A stretch of 33,936 nucleotides of DNA from Lachnospiraceae bacterium (GTDB lineage Bacteria > Bacillota > Clostridia > Lachnospirales > Lachnospiraceae): positions 1-33,936 of the forward strand of contig JAFYYN010000189.1 of NCBI GenBank assembly GCA_017557525.1, given 5' to 3'. Made by a program: the position numbers and the translations under genes. Each line of letters starts with the position of its first letter. The first letter of the stretch is position 1. The notes beneath the pieces were generated by a model, which was not told the DNA's origin, did not search any database, and was given only the letters and a program-made list of their open reading frames with translations. This document shows positions 8,501 to 17,289 of this stretch, piece after piece.

Positions 8501-9781
8501 ATGAACACTACACGCGACATTCAGAAATCCTTCGGCCTGTCCGAGACCACAATCGCATTAGGTGAGAAATACGAGCAGGAACTTGAACCCAGGTTCCGCG
8601 AAATAGACCGCATCGCCGAGTATAACCAGCTAAAGGTCATCAAAGCCATGCAGGACAACAGGCTTAGCGACATCCACTTTGCCTCATCCACCGGTTACGG
8701 CTATAACGACTTAGGCCGCGAAACCCTAGAGAAAGTCTATGCCTCAATATTCCATACAGAGGACGCGCTGGTACGTCCACAGATAACCTGTGGCACCCAT
8801 GCACTGACAGTTGCCTTAGCCGCAAATCTCCGGCCCGGAGACGAGCTGTTATCCCCTGTAGGAAAACCTTATGACACCTTAGAGGGCGTAATAGGCATTA
8901 CAAAACAGAAAGGCTCACTCGCAGAGTACGGCATAACATACTCCCAGGTAGACTTAAACCCGGACGGTACCTTTAACTACGACGGCATAAAAGCTGCCAT
9001 AAACGAGAAAACAAAGCTCGTTACCATCCAGCGTTCAAAAGGCTATCAGACGCGTCCAACACTTTCAGTAGAACAGATAGGCGACCTGATAGCTTTCATC
9101 AAGAACATAAAGCCCGAAGTGATCGTCATGGTAGATAACTGCTACGGCGAATTTGTAGAGAAATTCGAGCCTTCCGACGTAGGAGCAGACTTATGTGTAG
9201 GCTCACTTATAAAGAACCCCGGCGGTGGCCTGGTAGCATCCGGCGGATATATCGTAGGAAAAGCAGAGTATATAGAAAACTGCGCATACAGGCTAACAGC
9301 ACCCGGACTCGGAAAAGAAGTAGGCGCAACACTCGGCATAAACCAGAGCATGTTCCAGGGACTGTTCCTTGCACCCACAGTAGTAGCATCAGCACTAAAA
9401 GGAGCGATATTTGCCGCAAGGATATATGAGGACCTCGGTTACCCGGTAATCCCTAACGGTACAGAGCCCAGATACGACATCATCCAGGCAGTAACCTTAG
9501 GCTCCGCAGAAAAGCTGATCGCCTTCTGCGGCGGTATCCAGGCAGCATCCCCTGTAGACAGCTTTGTAGTACCTGAGGGCTGGGCAATGCCGGGATATAA
9601 CAGCGACGTCATTATGGCAGCCGGAAACTTTATACAGGGCTCATCCATAGAGCTTTCGGCGGACGGCCCCATAGCAGAGCCTTATGCCGTGTATTTCCAG
9701 GGAGGACTAACCTGGTATCATGCAAAGCTCGGAATACTTACATCAGTGGACAGAGTGCTTAAGGTAAGCGGGGAAAAATAA
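8501..9781 (+). CDS. PLP-dependent 'aluminium resistance'/methionine gamma-lyase-like protein
   Basis: This protein belongs to the cystathionine beta-lyase-like, fold-type I PLP enzymes usually named aluminium resistance protein. Supporting features are ASSTGYGYNDLGRETLE near the N terminus, the PLP-ring region ITCGTHALTVALAANLRPGDELL, the Asp-containing VDNCYGEF, and VGSLIKNPGGG, whose Lys should form the Schiff base. The substrate is not established. The frame is open back to a GTG at 8390, but that start lies inside the palindromic repeat. The ATG at 8501 has AAAAGGAAAG about 8 nt upstream and begins the conserved part, giving 426 aa. The gene is richer in C-ending codons than its neighbours, which may mean higher expression or separate ancestry. 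No terminator is visible at its end. Confidence 0.85.
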   Translation: MNTTRDIQKSFGLSETTIALGEKYEQELEPRFREIDRIAEYNQLKVIKAMQDNRLSDIHFASSTGYGYNDLGRETLEKVYASIFHTEDALVRPQITCGTHALTVALAANLRPGDELLSPVGKPYDTLEGVIGITKQKGSLAEYGITYSQVDLNPDGTFNYDGIKAAINEKTKLVTIQRSKGYQTRPTLSVEQIGDLIAFIKNIKPEVIVMVDNCYGEFVEKFEPSDVGADLCVGSLIKNPGGGLVASGGYIVGKAEYIENCAYRLTAPGLGKEVGATLGINQSMFQGLFLAPTVVASALKGAIFAARIYEDLGYPVIPNGTEPRYDIIQAVTLGSAEKLIAFCGGIQAASPVDSFVVPEGWAMPGYNSDVIMAAGNFIQGSSIELSADGPIAEPYAVYFQGGLTWYHAKLGILTSVDRVLKVSGEK

Positions 9782-9782
9782 C

Positions 9783-9811
9783 TATACAATTACCGAAAAA
9801 TATGCTATAAT
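9783..9811 (+). promoter_or_regulatory. Extended -10 promoter before radC
   Basis: TGCTATAAT (9803-9811) is a perfect -10 box (9806-9811) with the TG extension. A partial -35, TATACA, lies 17 bp upstream at 9783-9788. Transcription would start near 9818. This leaves almost no room for translation from the GTG at 9822 and supports the ATG at 9864 for radC. It could drive radC and the mre genes behind it. Confidence 0.6.
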
Positions 9812-9863
9812 AACTAAGTGTGTGAAAAATTTACGGTCTTTTTGGAGAGTAGGAAAGGAACCT

Positions 9864-10556
9864 ATGAAATATCTTACAGTAAAGGAACTTCCCGAAGATC
9901 AAAGGCCATATGAAAAGTGTGAAAAATACGGCCCCACGGTATTAACAGACTCAGAACTCCTGGCCATCATAATAAAGGCAGGCTATGAGGATTTAAGAGT
10001 CACGGACTTAGCGTCAAAAATCCTTAACTTAAAAGGTGACAGATTCGGCATAAACATACTGAATCACCTGACGATGGAGGAACTGACCAAAATAAGGGGC
10101 ATCGGCAAGGTAAAGGCATTACAGCTTTTAGTTGTAGCCGAAATATCAAAAAGAATGGCAGAGGATGTCCGGCGAGAGGGCATATCATTTGCCAATGCGG
10201 ATCAGATAGCAGGCTTCTATATGGAGAGAATGAGGCATTTGGAAAGGGAAGAAACCATGGTCTTATATCTCGACAGCAAGATGAAGCTTATATCTGATAC
10301 TGTGCTGTTTACAGGGGCAGTGGCGTTTTCTCTTATGGAACCGAGAGAAATCCTAAGAGACGCCCTGATAAAAGATGCAGTATATTTTGTGGTACTGCAT
10401 AACCACCCATCCGGAGATCCGGCACCGTCTGAAACAGACAGGCAGGTTACTGCGAGACTAAAGGAAGCAGCCGGTTTTGTCGGACTGAAATTCCGGGATC
10501 ATATAATAATAGGTGATAATAAATTTGTCAGCTTCAAGGCTGAAGGATTACTATGA
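9864..10556 (+). CDS. radC: RadC family JAB/MPN-domain protein
   Basis: RadC (UPF0758) proteins combine an N-terminal helix-hairpin-helix region with a C-terminal JAB-type metalloprotease-like domain. Their function is unproven; the old link to recombinational repair is doubtful. Here the HhH-like part is TKIRGIGKVKALQLL, and the metal motif HNHPSGDPAPSETD (H179, H181, S189, D192) fits HxH-x7-S-x2-D. The frame opens at a GTG (9822), but that lies at the predicted transcription start without a Shine-Dalgarno. The ATG at 9864 follows AGGAAAGGA and starts the conserved sequence (KYLTVKELPEDQRPYEK), giving 230 aa. mreB begins 12 bp downstream, and radC-mreB adjacency is common in Firmicutes. Confidence 0.93.
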   Translation: MKYLTVKELPEDQRPYEKCEKYGPTVLTDSELLAIIIKAGYEDLRVTDLASKILNLKGDRFGINILNHLTMEELTKIRGIGKVKALQLLVVAEISKRMAEDVRREGISFANADQIAGFYMERMRHLEREETMVLYLDSKMKLISDTVLFTGAVAFSLMEPREILRDALIKDAVYFVVLHNHPSGDPAPSETDRQVTARLKEAAGFVGLKFRDHIIIGDNKFVSFKAEGLL

Positions 10557-10568
10557 AAGAGATTTGAA

Positions 10569-11600
10569 ATGGCAAGAGTTTACGGTATAGATATGGGTAC
10601 GAGTACCCTGAAAATATATCAAAAGGCCAGAGGCATAATATACAGCGAAAGAAATGCCGTAGCCGTATTTGAAAATAAAAAAGTGATCGCTATCGGTGAT
10701 GAAGCCTGGCAAATGGAAGGGAAAACCCCTCCAAACATTGAGGTGGCCTATCCCGTAAGATCGGGGGTACCCGCCGATGTAAGAAATATGGTCACTCAGC
10801 TAAACATGATATTTAATAAGCTTAGCGAGATCCACGGAAAAATGAACGGTCAGGAGTTTATGATAGCGATCCCGACCAATATTACCGAGGTAGAGAAAAG
10901 AGCTTATGTAGAGCTTGTAGAGGCCTGTGATATAAAGCCCGGGCTGATCAGGGTAGTTGATAAGCCTATAGCTGACGCATTAGGCGCAGATGTAGACATA
11001 AAAGAGGTCACAGGTACCATAATAGTTGACATAGGCGCCGAAACGACTGAGCTTTCCGTACTTTCAAACGGCGGTATAGTAATAAGCAGGACGCTTAATT
11101 ACGGCGGAAAGAGACTTGATGAAAATATCATTGCAGCCGTCAGAAAGTATTATAATTTCATGGTAGGTGCAAAAACTGCCGAGCAGATAAAGATAAAGCT
11201 TGGTTCGGCAACACATCCTGAGGAAAGCGAGATCAAAACCCTGCAGGTATTTGGCAGAAAGCTGGTAAGCGGACTTCCGGGGAGTATACCGATAGATTCG
11301 GAGTTTGTATACCTTTCTATAAAGGATACGCTTGAACTCATAGTTGATGCTATAAAGGCTATGCTCACACATGTACCGCCCGAGATATCAGCAGATGTTA
11401 TGACTTATGGTATATATCTTACCGGGGGTATGTCATCGATAAAGAATTTCGGCAGGTTAGTAAAAAATATAACAGGTCTGCCGGTGCATACTGCAGAAAA
11501 AGGCAGTGAGTCGGTAGTACTAGGACTTGGAAAGATAATGGAAGAAAAAGAACTTGACATATTTGCTGAAAAATATTCAGGTCTTCAGATAATGGATTAA
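10569..11600 (+). CDS. mreB: Rod shape-determining protein MreB
   Basis: MreB is the bacterial actin that guides lateral-wall synthesis by the Rod complex (MreC, MreD, RodA, PBP2). The actin-fold nucleotide motifs are present: phosphate-1 IDMGTSTLKIY at residues 7-17, phosphate-2 VDIGAETTELSVLSNGG, and adenosine motif YLTGGMSSIKNF. The length (343 aa) is typical. The phosphate-1 loop differs from the common GIDLGTANT, so this is a diverged MreB. The ATG has only a modest Shine-Dalgarno (GAAAGAGAT) 12 bp after radC, and coupling is likely. mreC follows after 12 bp. The TAAGGA that forms the mreB stop also serves as the mreC ribosome binding site. Confidence 0.95.
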   Translation: MARVYGIDMGTSTLKIYQKARGIIYSERNAVAVFENKKVIAIGDEAWQMEGKTPPNIEVAYPVRSGVPADVRNMVTQLNMIFNKLSEIHGKMNGQEFMIAIPTNITEVEKRAYVELVEACDIKPGLIRVVDKPIADALGADVDIKEVTGTIIVDIGAETTELSVLSNGGIVISRTLNYGGKRLDENIIAAVRKYYNFMVGAKTAEQIKIKLGSATHPEESEIKTLQVFGRKLVSGLPGSIPIDSEFVYLSIKDTLELIVDAIKAMLTHVPPEISADVMTYGIYLTGGMSSIKNFGRLVKNITGLPVHTAEKGSESVVLGLGKIMEEKELDIFAEKYSGLQIMD

Positions 11601-11612
11601 GGATAGTTACAA

Positions 11613-12476
11613 ATGGCACGAGAGAAAAAGAAAGTAAATTTCAGCTCCAAACTCGTATTTACTGCTCTTGCTATGATCTGTGTAGGACTTATCGTTGTTT
11701 CTTACCTGTTTCCCGATGTATTGTCACCGGTAAGAAACGCGGTAGGAAATTTCTTCGCTCCGATGCAGAAGGGTATCACTGTCATAGGCGAAGGGATATC
11801 CGATAAGCTTAAGCTCTTTTCAGATAAAAAAGAGCTTATAGAGCAGAATGAAAAGTTGACTGATGAACTCAATAACTTAAAAGTGGAGATCCAGAGACTC
11901 GGTCAGGAAAAATCAGAGCTGAGCTTTTACAGAGAGCTTTATGAATACGATTCCGTTTATCAGAACTCCCAAAAGGTTGCGGCACGTGTAATAAGCCGTG
12001 ATCCGAATGGGCTCTGTACCACATTTACAGTGGATAAAGGAGCAGATGACGGTATCACGCCCGATATGAACGTAGTTGCGGGTGGCGGACTAGTCGGTAT
12101 AGTTACGGAAACCGGTAAAAACTGGGCAAAGATCAGGACTATTATCAGTGATGACAGCGCAATTTCCGGTAGATTCCAGATAACCTCCGACAACTGTATT
12201 GTAAGAGGCAATACAAAGAGGATGGAAGACGGCTTTATAGATGTCGAGATGATAAGCCTTAACGCCGAGGTTTATGATAATTATGAGGTAGTTACCTCGT
12301 ATATCAGTGATAAATATCTGCCGGGTATACTTATCGGATACGTAACGAATGTCAGAAAAGATCCGTCCGAGCTTAATAAACGGGCATATCTTGCACCGGT
12401 TGTTGATTTTGAGCATCTTGAGGCAGTGCTTATCATTAAGGCTGTTAGAGAAAACCTGGAAGGGCTTGAAGAATGA
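11613..12476 (+). CDS. mreC: Rod shape-determining protein MreC
   Basis: MreC is a bitopic membrane protein that links cytoplasmic MreB to the external synthases. The sequence shows a basic N terminus, one transmembrane helix (about residues 13-33), a coiled coil (about 68-105, rich in E, K, Q, L) and the beta-barrel domain (about 120-275) with VISRDPNGLCTTFTVDKG and GGGLVGIVTETG. The length (287 aa) is normal. It overlaps mreD by 4 nt (ATGA), so the two are translationally coupled. Recognition is from domain order and from its place between mreB and mreD. Confidence 0.95.
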   Translation: MAREKKKVNFSSKLVFTALAMICVGLIVVSYLFPDVLSPVRNAVGNFFAPMQKGITVIGEGISDKLKLFSDKKELIEQNEKLTDELNNLKVEIQRLGQEKSELSFYRELYEYDSVYQNSQKVAARVISRDPNGLCTTFTVDKGADDGITPDMNVVAGGGLVGIVTETGKNWAKIRTIISDDSAISGRFQITSDNCIVRGNTKRMEDGFIDVEMISLNAEVYDNYEVVTSYISDKYLPGILIGYVTNVRKDPSELNKRAYLAPVVDFEHLEAVLIIKAVRENLEGLEE

Positions 12477-13051
12477 TATTAAAAACTTTTGTTATAATAA
12501 TAGAGATATTGGTGTCATTCTTGTTTCAGACAACGATATTCTCTCATTTAAAGCTGGCGGATGTAGTGCCTGATATACTGATGATCACTACTGCATCTCT
12601 CGGATATATCGTAGGGAAAAAGACCGGCGCACTTACCGGTTTTGCGTGCGGACTGCTTTTGGACTGTACCTATGGCACACTTATAGGTTTGTATGCGCTT
12701 ATGTATACTGCCATCGGATATGTCTGCGGATTTGCCAACAGGATATATTCCGAGGAGGATTATACTCTGCCCCTTTTTCTTATCGGTGGCTCCGAGTTTG
12801 CCTTCAGTTTCATATATTACGTGCTTTTCTATCTCTTGAAAGGAGATCTCGATTTTGGTCATTTTTCGATGAGATTCCTTTTCCCGAGAGTGATATACAC
12901 TGTTATGGTTTCAATAATCATATACAGACTCTTAAATCTTAACACCAGACTGTTTGACAGGATAGATCTGGGCGCAAAAAAGAGAAAAGGCGGCACAACA
13001 CACGAATATAAGGGCTTGGATATTTTCAGCAGGCAGCCCAAACAGTTTTAA
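12473..13051 (+). CDS. mreD: Rod shape-determining protein MreD
   Basis: MreD is a small polytopic membrane protein of the Rod complex. The 192-aa product has about five hydrophobic segments between residues 2 and 160 and the family-like sequence GALTGFACGLLLDCTYGTLIGLYAL. It ends in a basic cytoplasmic tail (KKRKGGTTHEYKG). The start overlaps the mreC stop by 4 nt, and the PBP2 gene begins about 20 bp after the mreD stop. MreD is poorly conserved, so gene order contributes much to this call. Confidence 0.93.
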   Translation: MILKTFVIIIEILVSFLFQTTIFSHLKLADVVPDILMITTASLGYIVGKKTGALTGFACGLLLDCTYGTLIGLYALMYTAIGYVCGFANRIYSEEDYTLPLFLIGGSEFAFSFIYYVLFYLLKGDLDFGHFSMRFLFPRVIYTVMVSIIIYRLLNLNTRLFDRIDLGAKKRKGGTTHEYKGLDIFSRQPKQF

Positions 13052-13071
13052 GACCTGCATTTTTGTACATT

Positions 13072-15957
13072 ATGAGAATTTTTAGACTGATCTTAAACAA
13101 AATAAAGTTAATACCGGGAAAAATCAGGGAAACTCTTAAGGTCCGCCTGATATTCCTGAATATAATGACCATCGCGCTTTTTGCTGTGCTTATAATAAGA
13201 CTTTATGACCTGCAGATAATCGAAATGCGCGATGAGGAATTTGTCCCGACCGGTACTACCGTAAAAACACTGACATCAAGGTATGTTGAGAGCGTACGCG
13301 GCGAGATATATGACAGAAAGGGTAATCTGCTGGCTTATAATACTCAGAGCTATTCTGTTGTTATGACTAACAGTGCCCAGTATACCAAAAACGAACAGAA
13401 AAATGAAATGATAGTCCTGCTCCTTAAGATCCTTGAGGAAAACGGCTACGAACCGGAGCTTACGTTTGCGATAGAACAGGACGAGACCGGAAAGCTGGTA
13501 TTTAACGTTTCGGGTAATGCGGAGCTGAGATTTAAGAAAAATGCATACGGACTCCAGAGAATTTCGGACCTTACGGACGAACAGAAAAGTGCAACTGCGG
13601 AAGAGGTTTTCGATTTCTTAAAAAACGGAAGCAAAAATGTGTCGATGTTCGGTATTTCGGAAGATTATCCGATGGATCTGGCTCTAAAGGTAGCGATGTT
13701 CAGATATACGCTCTTTAATCTCTATCCCCAGTATTCTCAGTTTACGGTTGTAAGTAACGTTGATACCAAAACTATAGCAGCCATCATGGAAAATGCCGCA
13801 AACCTGCCCGGAGTCGAGATTAAGCAGCAGACATTAAGAGTTTACAACGACAGTACGTATTTTGCAAATATTCTCGGATATGTCGGCACAATGAATGACG
13901 AAGAAGCCGAGCAGATGAACGCCGGATATGATACGCCCATTTATTCCACGTCGGATGTAATAGGCAAGACCGGTATAGAAAAGGAATATGATGCAGTACT
14001 CCGTGGTACCAAGGGCGAGCTCGAGCTGACCTTAAGTGCTGCGGGAAAGGTCATGGAGCAGTCCGTTAAGAAAGAGCCTATGGCCGGAAATGATATTTAT
14101 CTTACCATAGACCGCGAGACACAGATTGCCTGCTATCATATCCTTGAAAACAATATCGCTGCGATCCTTATCTCGAAAATCGTCAATTCGGATGATTACG
14201 GCGGAAAGGGTAGTGTAGCAAATAAGATTACTATTCCCATTTACGAGGTTTATAATGCGTTTTTTGATAACGGTATGATAGATATCGATCATTTAAGCGC
14301 TGAGGATGCAACGCCTCTTGAACAGCAGACCCGTAACATCTTTCTTGACAGAATGAAGCTCATAAAGGAGCGCCTGTTATCAGTTATGTCCTTTGATAAC
14401 GGCGAGGCGATGAACAAGCTGTCGGATGAGATGAGGGGCTACATCGAATATATTTATTCGTATTTAAAGAAAACAGGAGTTGTGATCAAGGAGAATATTT
14501 CAAGCTCAGATCCGGTTTATAAGCAGTATGCTGAGGGCGAGATTGCTCTTTCTGAGTTGCTTAAGCATGGTATAAATAATGGCTGGGTTGACCTTGATAA
14601 ACTGGGTATTAAGTCTGACTTTAACACAAATGAGGAGATTTACAGGAAAATCCTCTACTATGTGCTTGATGGACTTGAGGACAACACCGAATTTGAAAGG
14701 CTGGTTTACAGGCAGCTGATCTTTAATCATAAGATCACAGGCAGGGACTGCTGTCTGCTACTATATGAGCAGGGATTTTTAGAGTATAACAAGAATGATT
14801 ATTACAGGCTTGCTAACGGAAATATTGCGCCTTATACATGGGTTATAGAGAAGCTTAAAAACCTAGAGATCACTCCGGGTATGCTGGCTTTGGAGCCCTG
14901 CAGCGGTTCCATAGTTATTACCGATGTTAAGACCGGTGATATCAGGGCTATGGTAACGTACCCAACCTATGACGCCAACATGCTTACCAATAAGATCGAC
15001 TGGGATTATTACCAAAAGCTGTTGGCTAATAAGGCTACTCCGTTACTTAACCGTCCTACCCAGCAGATGACTGCTACAGGTTCGACCTTTAAGCCATTGA
15101 TGGCTTTGGCTGGTTTAGGCGAGCACATTATCACGACATCCACGCAGATCGAGGATAAGGGTATTTTCGAAGAGGTAGATCCTTCTCCTAAGTGCTGGAA
15201 ATATCCTGATAATCATGGTTATATAAATCTGACTCAAGCGATACAGCATTCATGTAACTACTTTTTCTATAAGGTTGGTTATGAGATGTCGCTTGATTCT
15301 AAGGGAGAGTACTCTGACAGCCAGGGTATCTCTAAGATACAGGATTATGCAAGACTGTTCGGTCTGGCTGAGAAATCGGGTGTTGAGCTGCCTGAGATCA
15401 TGCCGACCATTTCATCGACTGACGCGGTACGTACCTCAATTGGTTACTATCACAGCTTTGCTCCTGTACAGATTTCACGTTATGTTACGGCTATTGCCAA
15501 CAGGGGTACTGTTTACAACCTGACCCTGGTTGACAAGGTATACAGCAAGGAAAAAGAAGAGCTTGTTGATAATAAGGCAACTGTATACAACAAGATTGAT
15601 ATGTTCTCGAATGCTGAGTGGAGTGCGGTGCAGCAGGGTATGTTTAACGTGGTTAATACCTCGGCGAACTCACTGAATACAATCTACGGGGACTTAGGGT
15701 TTACGGTTGCGGGCAAGACCGGTACTGCTCAGGTTAGTCTTACGCATCCCAGCCACGGTCTGTTTATTTCGTTTGCTCCGTATGAGAACCCCGAGATCAG
15801 TGTGACGGTCGTGCTGCCCAATGGTTATGCTTCCGCGAATGCGGCGAAGCTGGCACGCGAGGTTTATGGGCTCTACTTCAATGATGAGAATAAAGAGGCG
15901 CTGCTGTCAGGTGACCTGAAGACTACGACGGTTACTGATATCAATGTATCAGATTAA
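13072..15957 (+). CDS. mrdA: Penicillin-binding protein 2 (elongasome transpeptidase)
   Basis: This class B PBP cross-links peptidoglycan in the lateral wall with RodA. It has an N-terminal transmembrane helix (about residues 20-42), the dimerisation domain with RGEIYDRKGNLLAYN, and a transpeptidase domain with all three active-site motifs: STFK (S671, K674), SCN (727-729) and KTG (882-884). At 961 aa it is far longer than the usual 600-750. About 230 extra residues (roughly 367-597), largely helical and acidic, sit ahead of the catalytic core. Long PBP2 forms are seen in Lachnospiraceae, but I do not know the insert's role. The start could be ATG 13072 or TTG 13063; neither has a clear Shine-Dalgarno, so coupling to mreD is likely. 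A structured A-family element follows within 10 bp. Confidence 0.95.
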   Translation: MRIFRLILNKIKLIPGKIRETLKVRLIFLNIMTIALFAVLIIRLYDLQIIEMRDEEFVPTGTTVKTLTSRYVESVRGEIYDRKGNLLAYNTQSYSVVMTNSAQYTKNEQKNEMIVLLLKILEENGYEPELTFAIEQDETGKLVFNVSGNAELRFKKNAYGLQRISDLTDEQKSATAEEVFDFLKNGSKNVSMFGISEDYPMDLALKVAMFRYTLFNLYPQYSQFTVVSNVDTKTIAAIMENAANLPGVEIKQQTLRVYNDSTYFANILGYVGTMNDEEAEQMNAGYDTPIYSTSDVIGKTGIEKEYDAVLRGTKGELELTLSAAGKVMEQSVKKEPMAGNDIYLTIDRETQIACYHILENNIAAILISKIVNSDDYGGKGSVANKITIPIYEVYNAFFDNGMIDIDHLSAEDATPLEQQTRNIFLDRMKLIKERLLSVMSFDNGEAMNKLSDEMRGYIEYIYSYLKKTGVVIKENISSSDPVYKQYAEGEIALSELLKHGINNGWVDLDKLGIKSDFNTNEEIYRKILYYVLDGLEDNTEFERLVYRQLIFNHKITGRDCCLLLYEQGFLEYNKNDYYRLANGNIAPYTWVIEKLKNLEITPGMLALEPCSGSIVITDVKTGDIRAMVTYPTYDANMLTNKIDWDYYQKLLANKATPLLNRPTQQMTATGSTFKPLMALAGLGEHIITTSTQIEDKGIFEEVDPSPKCWKYPDNHGYINLTQAIQHSCNYFFYKVGYEMSLDSKGEYSDSQGISKIQDYARLFGLAEKSGVELPEIMPTISSTDAVRTSIGYYHSFAPVQISRYVTAIANRGTVYNLTLVDKVYSKEKEELVDNKATVYNKIDMFSNAEWSAVQQGMFNVVNTSANSLNTIYGDLGFTVAGKTGTAQVSLTHPSHGLFISFAPYENPEISVTVVLPNGYASANAAKLAREVYGLYFNDENKEALLSGDLKTTTVTDINVSD

Positions 15958-15963
15958 AGCAAA

Positions 15964-16200
15964 TACTGGCTACGGGGCGGGGGCAACAAGTAATTCCGCC
16001 ACACGCTCGGGCTGGGATTTGCGGAGGACGAGGAGTATTGGGGTTATGTGATTTATAGCGTAGTTTGTGGTAAGCACGCAAATCCCAGTTGACATTTTCG
16101 CAGCACGCAGAAGCAGCGTGCTATGAGTGCGAAAACGTCAAATTGATAGCGTGTGCCGAAACAACTTGTCGCCCCCACCCCTGCTCCGAGAAAACCAATC
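15964..16200 (+). repeat. A-family structured element, copy A1
   Basis: One of three copies of an element of about 230 bp (others at 20712-20941 and 24220-24450). Outer arms 15974-15990 and 16165-16181 pair. Next come CCACACGCT with AGCGTGTG, a 12-bp perfect stem CTGGGATTTGCG/CGCAAATCCCAG (16012-16023 with 16077-16088) around a variable loop, then GACATTTTCGCA/TGCGAAAACGTC (16091-16102 with 16128-16139) capped by GCACGC/GCGTGC (16103-16108 with 16116-16121). It starts a few bases after the PBP2 stop. No conserved reading frame is present. It is either a structured RNA made as part of the mRNA or a non-autonomous mobile element. Confidence 0.85.
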
Positions 16201-16208
16201 GGTTTTTT
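16191..16208 (+). terminator. Possible terminator at the end of A1
   Basis: AAAACC (16191-16196), a 4-nt AATC loop and GGTTTT (16201-16206) are followed by two more T, giving a short stem with a six-T run. It would stop transcription leaving the mre-PBP2 genes and the A1 element. An alternative AATC/GATT pairing overlaps it. The stem is only 6 bp with 2 GC pairs, so termination may be partial. Confidence 0.4.
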
Positions 16209-16258
16209 GATTGATAAGGCTTCCTCTTGAGTTACGTCGTAGGAAGGGGCCGATTTGT

Positions 16259-16282
16259 AATCAGAGGGACAGTTCTCTGATT
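16259..16282. repeat. AATCAGAG palindrome, copy 1
   Basis: AATCAGAG (16259-16266) pairs with CTCTGATT (16275-16282) around GGGACAGTT. Almost the same palindrome stands at 20938-20961, also just after an A-family element. The GGGAC(A/G)GTTCT core resembles REP-like palindromes common in Clostridia, from memory. No T-tract follows, so I do not call it a terminator. The rest of 15958-16451 holds only A1, the short terminator and R2; no gene is visible. Confidence 0.6.
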
Positions 16283-16287
16283 GAAGA

Positions 16288-16380
16288 GGCTTCCCCTAGA
16301 GGGGATATATCGACACACGAAGTGTGTTGATGCCGTCCCTGGCGAAGGGAAGCTGTCTGCGAAGCAGACTGATGAGGTGT
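16288..16380 (+). repeat. R-family palindromic element, copy R2
   Basis: It begins GGCTTCCCCTAGAGGGG and ends ACTGATGAGGTGT. Stems are CCCCT/AGGGG, ACACAC/GTGTGT with a GAA loop, CCCT...AGGG and GTCTGC/GCAGAC with a GAA loop. It is nearly identical to the reverse complement of R1. The last stem differs from R1 by a paired swap (A-T to T-A), which keeps the helix. It lies 72 bp upstream of minC and so would be in the minC leader if transcribed from upstream. Confidence 0.85.
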
Positions 16381-16451
16381 TAACTGCAGATTGTCCTAAG
16401 ATTTACCTTATAAATTGAAATGAGATAACAATAAAAAAAGGAAATATAATT

Positions 16452-17117
16452 ATGGCAGGTTCAGTAATGATTAAGGGAACCAAGAACGGAATTACTTTGG
16501 TTCTTGACGAAAACGAAGAATATGATGTTTTAAAGGAAAAGGTCGAAAAGAAGTTTAGTGAGAGTTCGAAGTTCTTAGGTAACGCTAAGACAGCACTTGC
16601 CTTCGAGGGAAAGAAGTTAACGGACGAGCAGAAGGATGAGCTCCTTAAGGTTATCACTGACAATACAGATCTTGATATAGTCTGTATTATGGATAATTCG
16701 GCTGAGGCTAATGCAAAGTTTGCACAGGCTGTAAATGAGAAGATGTTCGAGCAGTTAGCCGGGAATGCTAAGATACATAAGGGTAATCTCAGGTCCGGAC
16801 AGTCGATTGAGACAGATGCCGGTATTGTTGTACTTGGGGATGTTAACCCGGGTGCCAGTCTGATTTCTAAAGGAAATATCATAGTACTTGGTACATTAAG
16901 AGGCACCGCTTGGGCTGGTGTGGGCGGCAATAAAAACTGCTTTGTTATATGCTCGGATATGATGCCTGTGCAGCTGCGTATTGGTGATATTATTGCGAGA
17001 TCACCTGATCATCAGGGTGCAGCAGTAGGGAAAGAGACGAAGATAGCTTATCTTGACAATGATCAGATATGTATTTCACCTCTTACGAAAGATATTATCA
17101 ATAGTTTAAGTTTATAA
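16452..17117 (+). CDS. minC: Septum site-determining protein MinC
   Basis: MinC blocks FtsZ assembly away from midcell and is brought to the membrane by MinD. The 221-aa protein has the divergent N-terminal FtsZ-inhibiting domain (about 1-100) and the well-conserved C-terminal beta-helix domain. The latter has LRSGQSIETDAGIVVLGDV, NPGASLISKGNIIVLG and LRGTAWAG, which dimerises and binds MinD. The ATG follows AAAAAAAGGAAAT. minD starts 234 bp later behind its own promoter, so minC may be expressed apart from minDE. A frame on the opposite strand (16403-16930) is a shadow. Confidence 0.96.
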   Translation: MAGSVMIKGTKNGITLVLDENEEYDVLKEKVEKKFSESSKFLGNAKTALAFEGKKLTDEQKDELLKVITDNTDLDIVCIMDNSAEANAKFAQAVNEKMFEQLAGNAKIHKGNLRSGQSIETDAGIVVLGDVNPGASLISKGNIIVLGTLRGTAWAGVGGNKNCFVICSDMMPVQLRIGDIIARSPDHQGAAVGKETKIAYLDNDQICISPLTKDIINSLSL

Positions 17118-17156
17118 GTAGAGTCTATAAATAGTTTTTTAATAGTTTATAAATAA

Positions 17157-17211
17157 AGTTTTATTCAAGTTTATTCGATTTTATTCGATTTTTATTCGAT
17201 TTTATTCGATT
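17157..17211. repeat. Short tandem TTTATTCGAT repeats between minC and minD
   Basis: TTTATTC occurs five times in register about every 10-12 bp. The first copy is followed by AAG and the other four by GAT. The spacing is close to one helical turn, so one DNA face would show the same bases repeatedly. It lies about 80 bp upstream of the minD promoter. It could be a regulator or DNA-bending site, or simple slippage in AT-rich DNA. No spacer-repeat pattern of a CRISPR array is present. Confidence 0.7.
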
Positions 17212-17289
17212 ATTTTGGACTTTAATAGATTTTTCTAAGTTCTACAATAGTAGTATTAGCGTAAATATATTTAATATATTATTTTAGGG

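Noticed and set aside
16403-16930. 175-aa minus-strand frame over minC
   Set aside because: It is the antisense of a clear minC with ribosome binding site; no family resemblance or start signal.
17157-17211. Possible CRISPR array
   Set aside because: Repeats are about 10 bp with no spacers of constant length.
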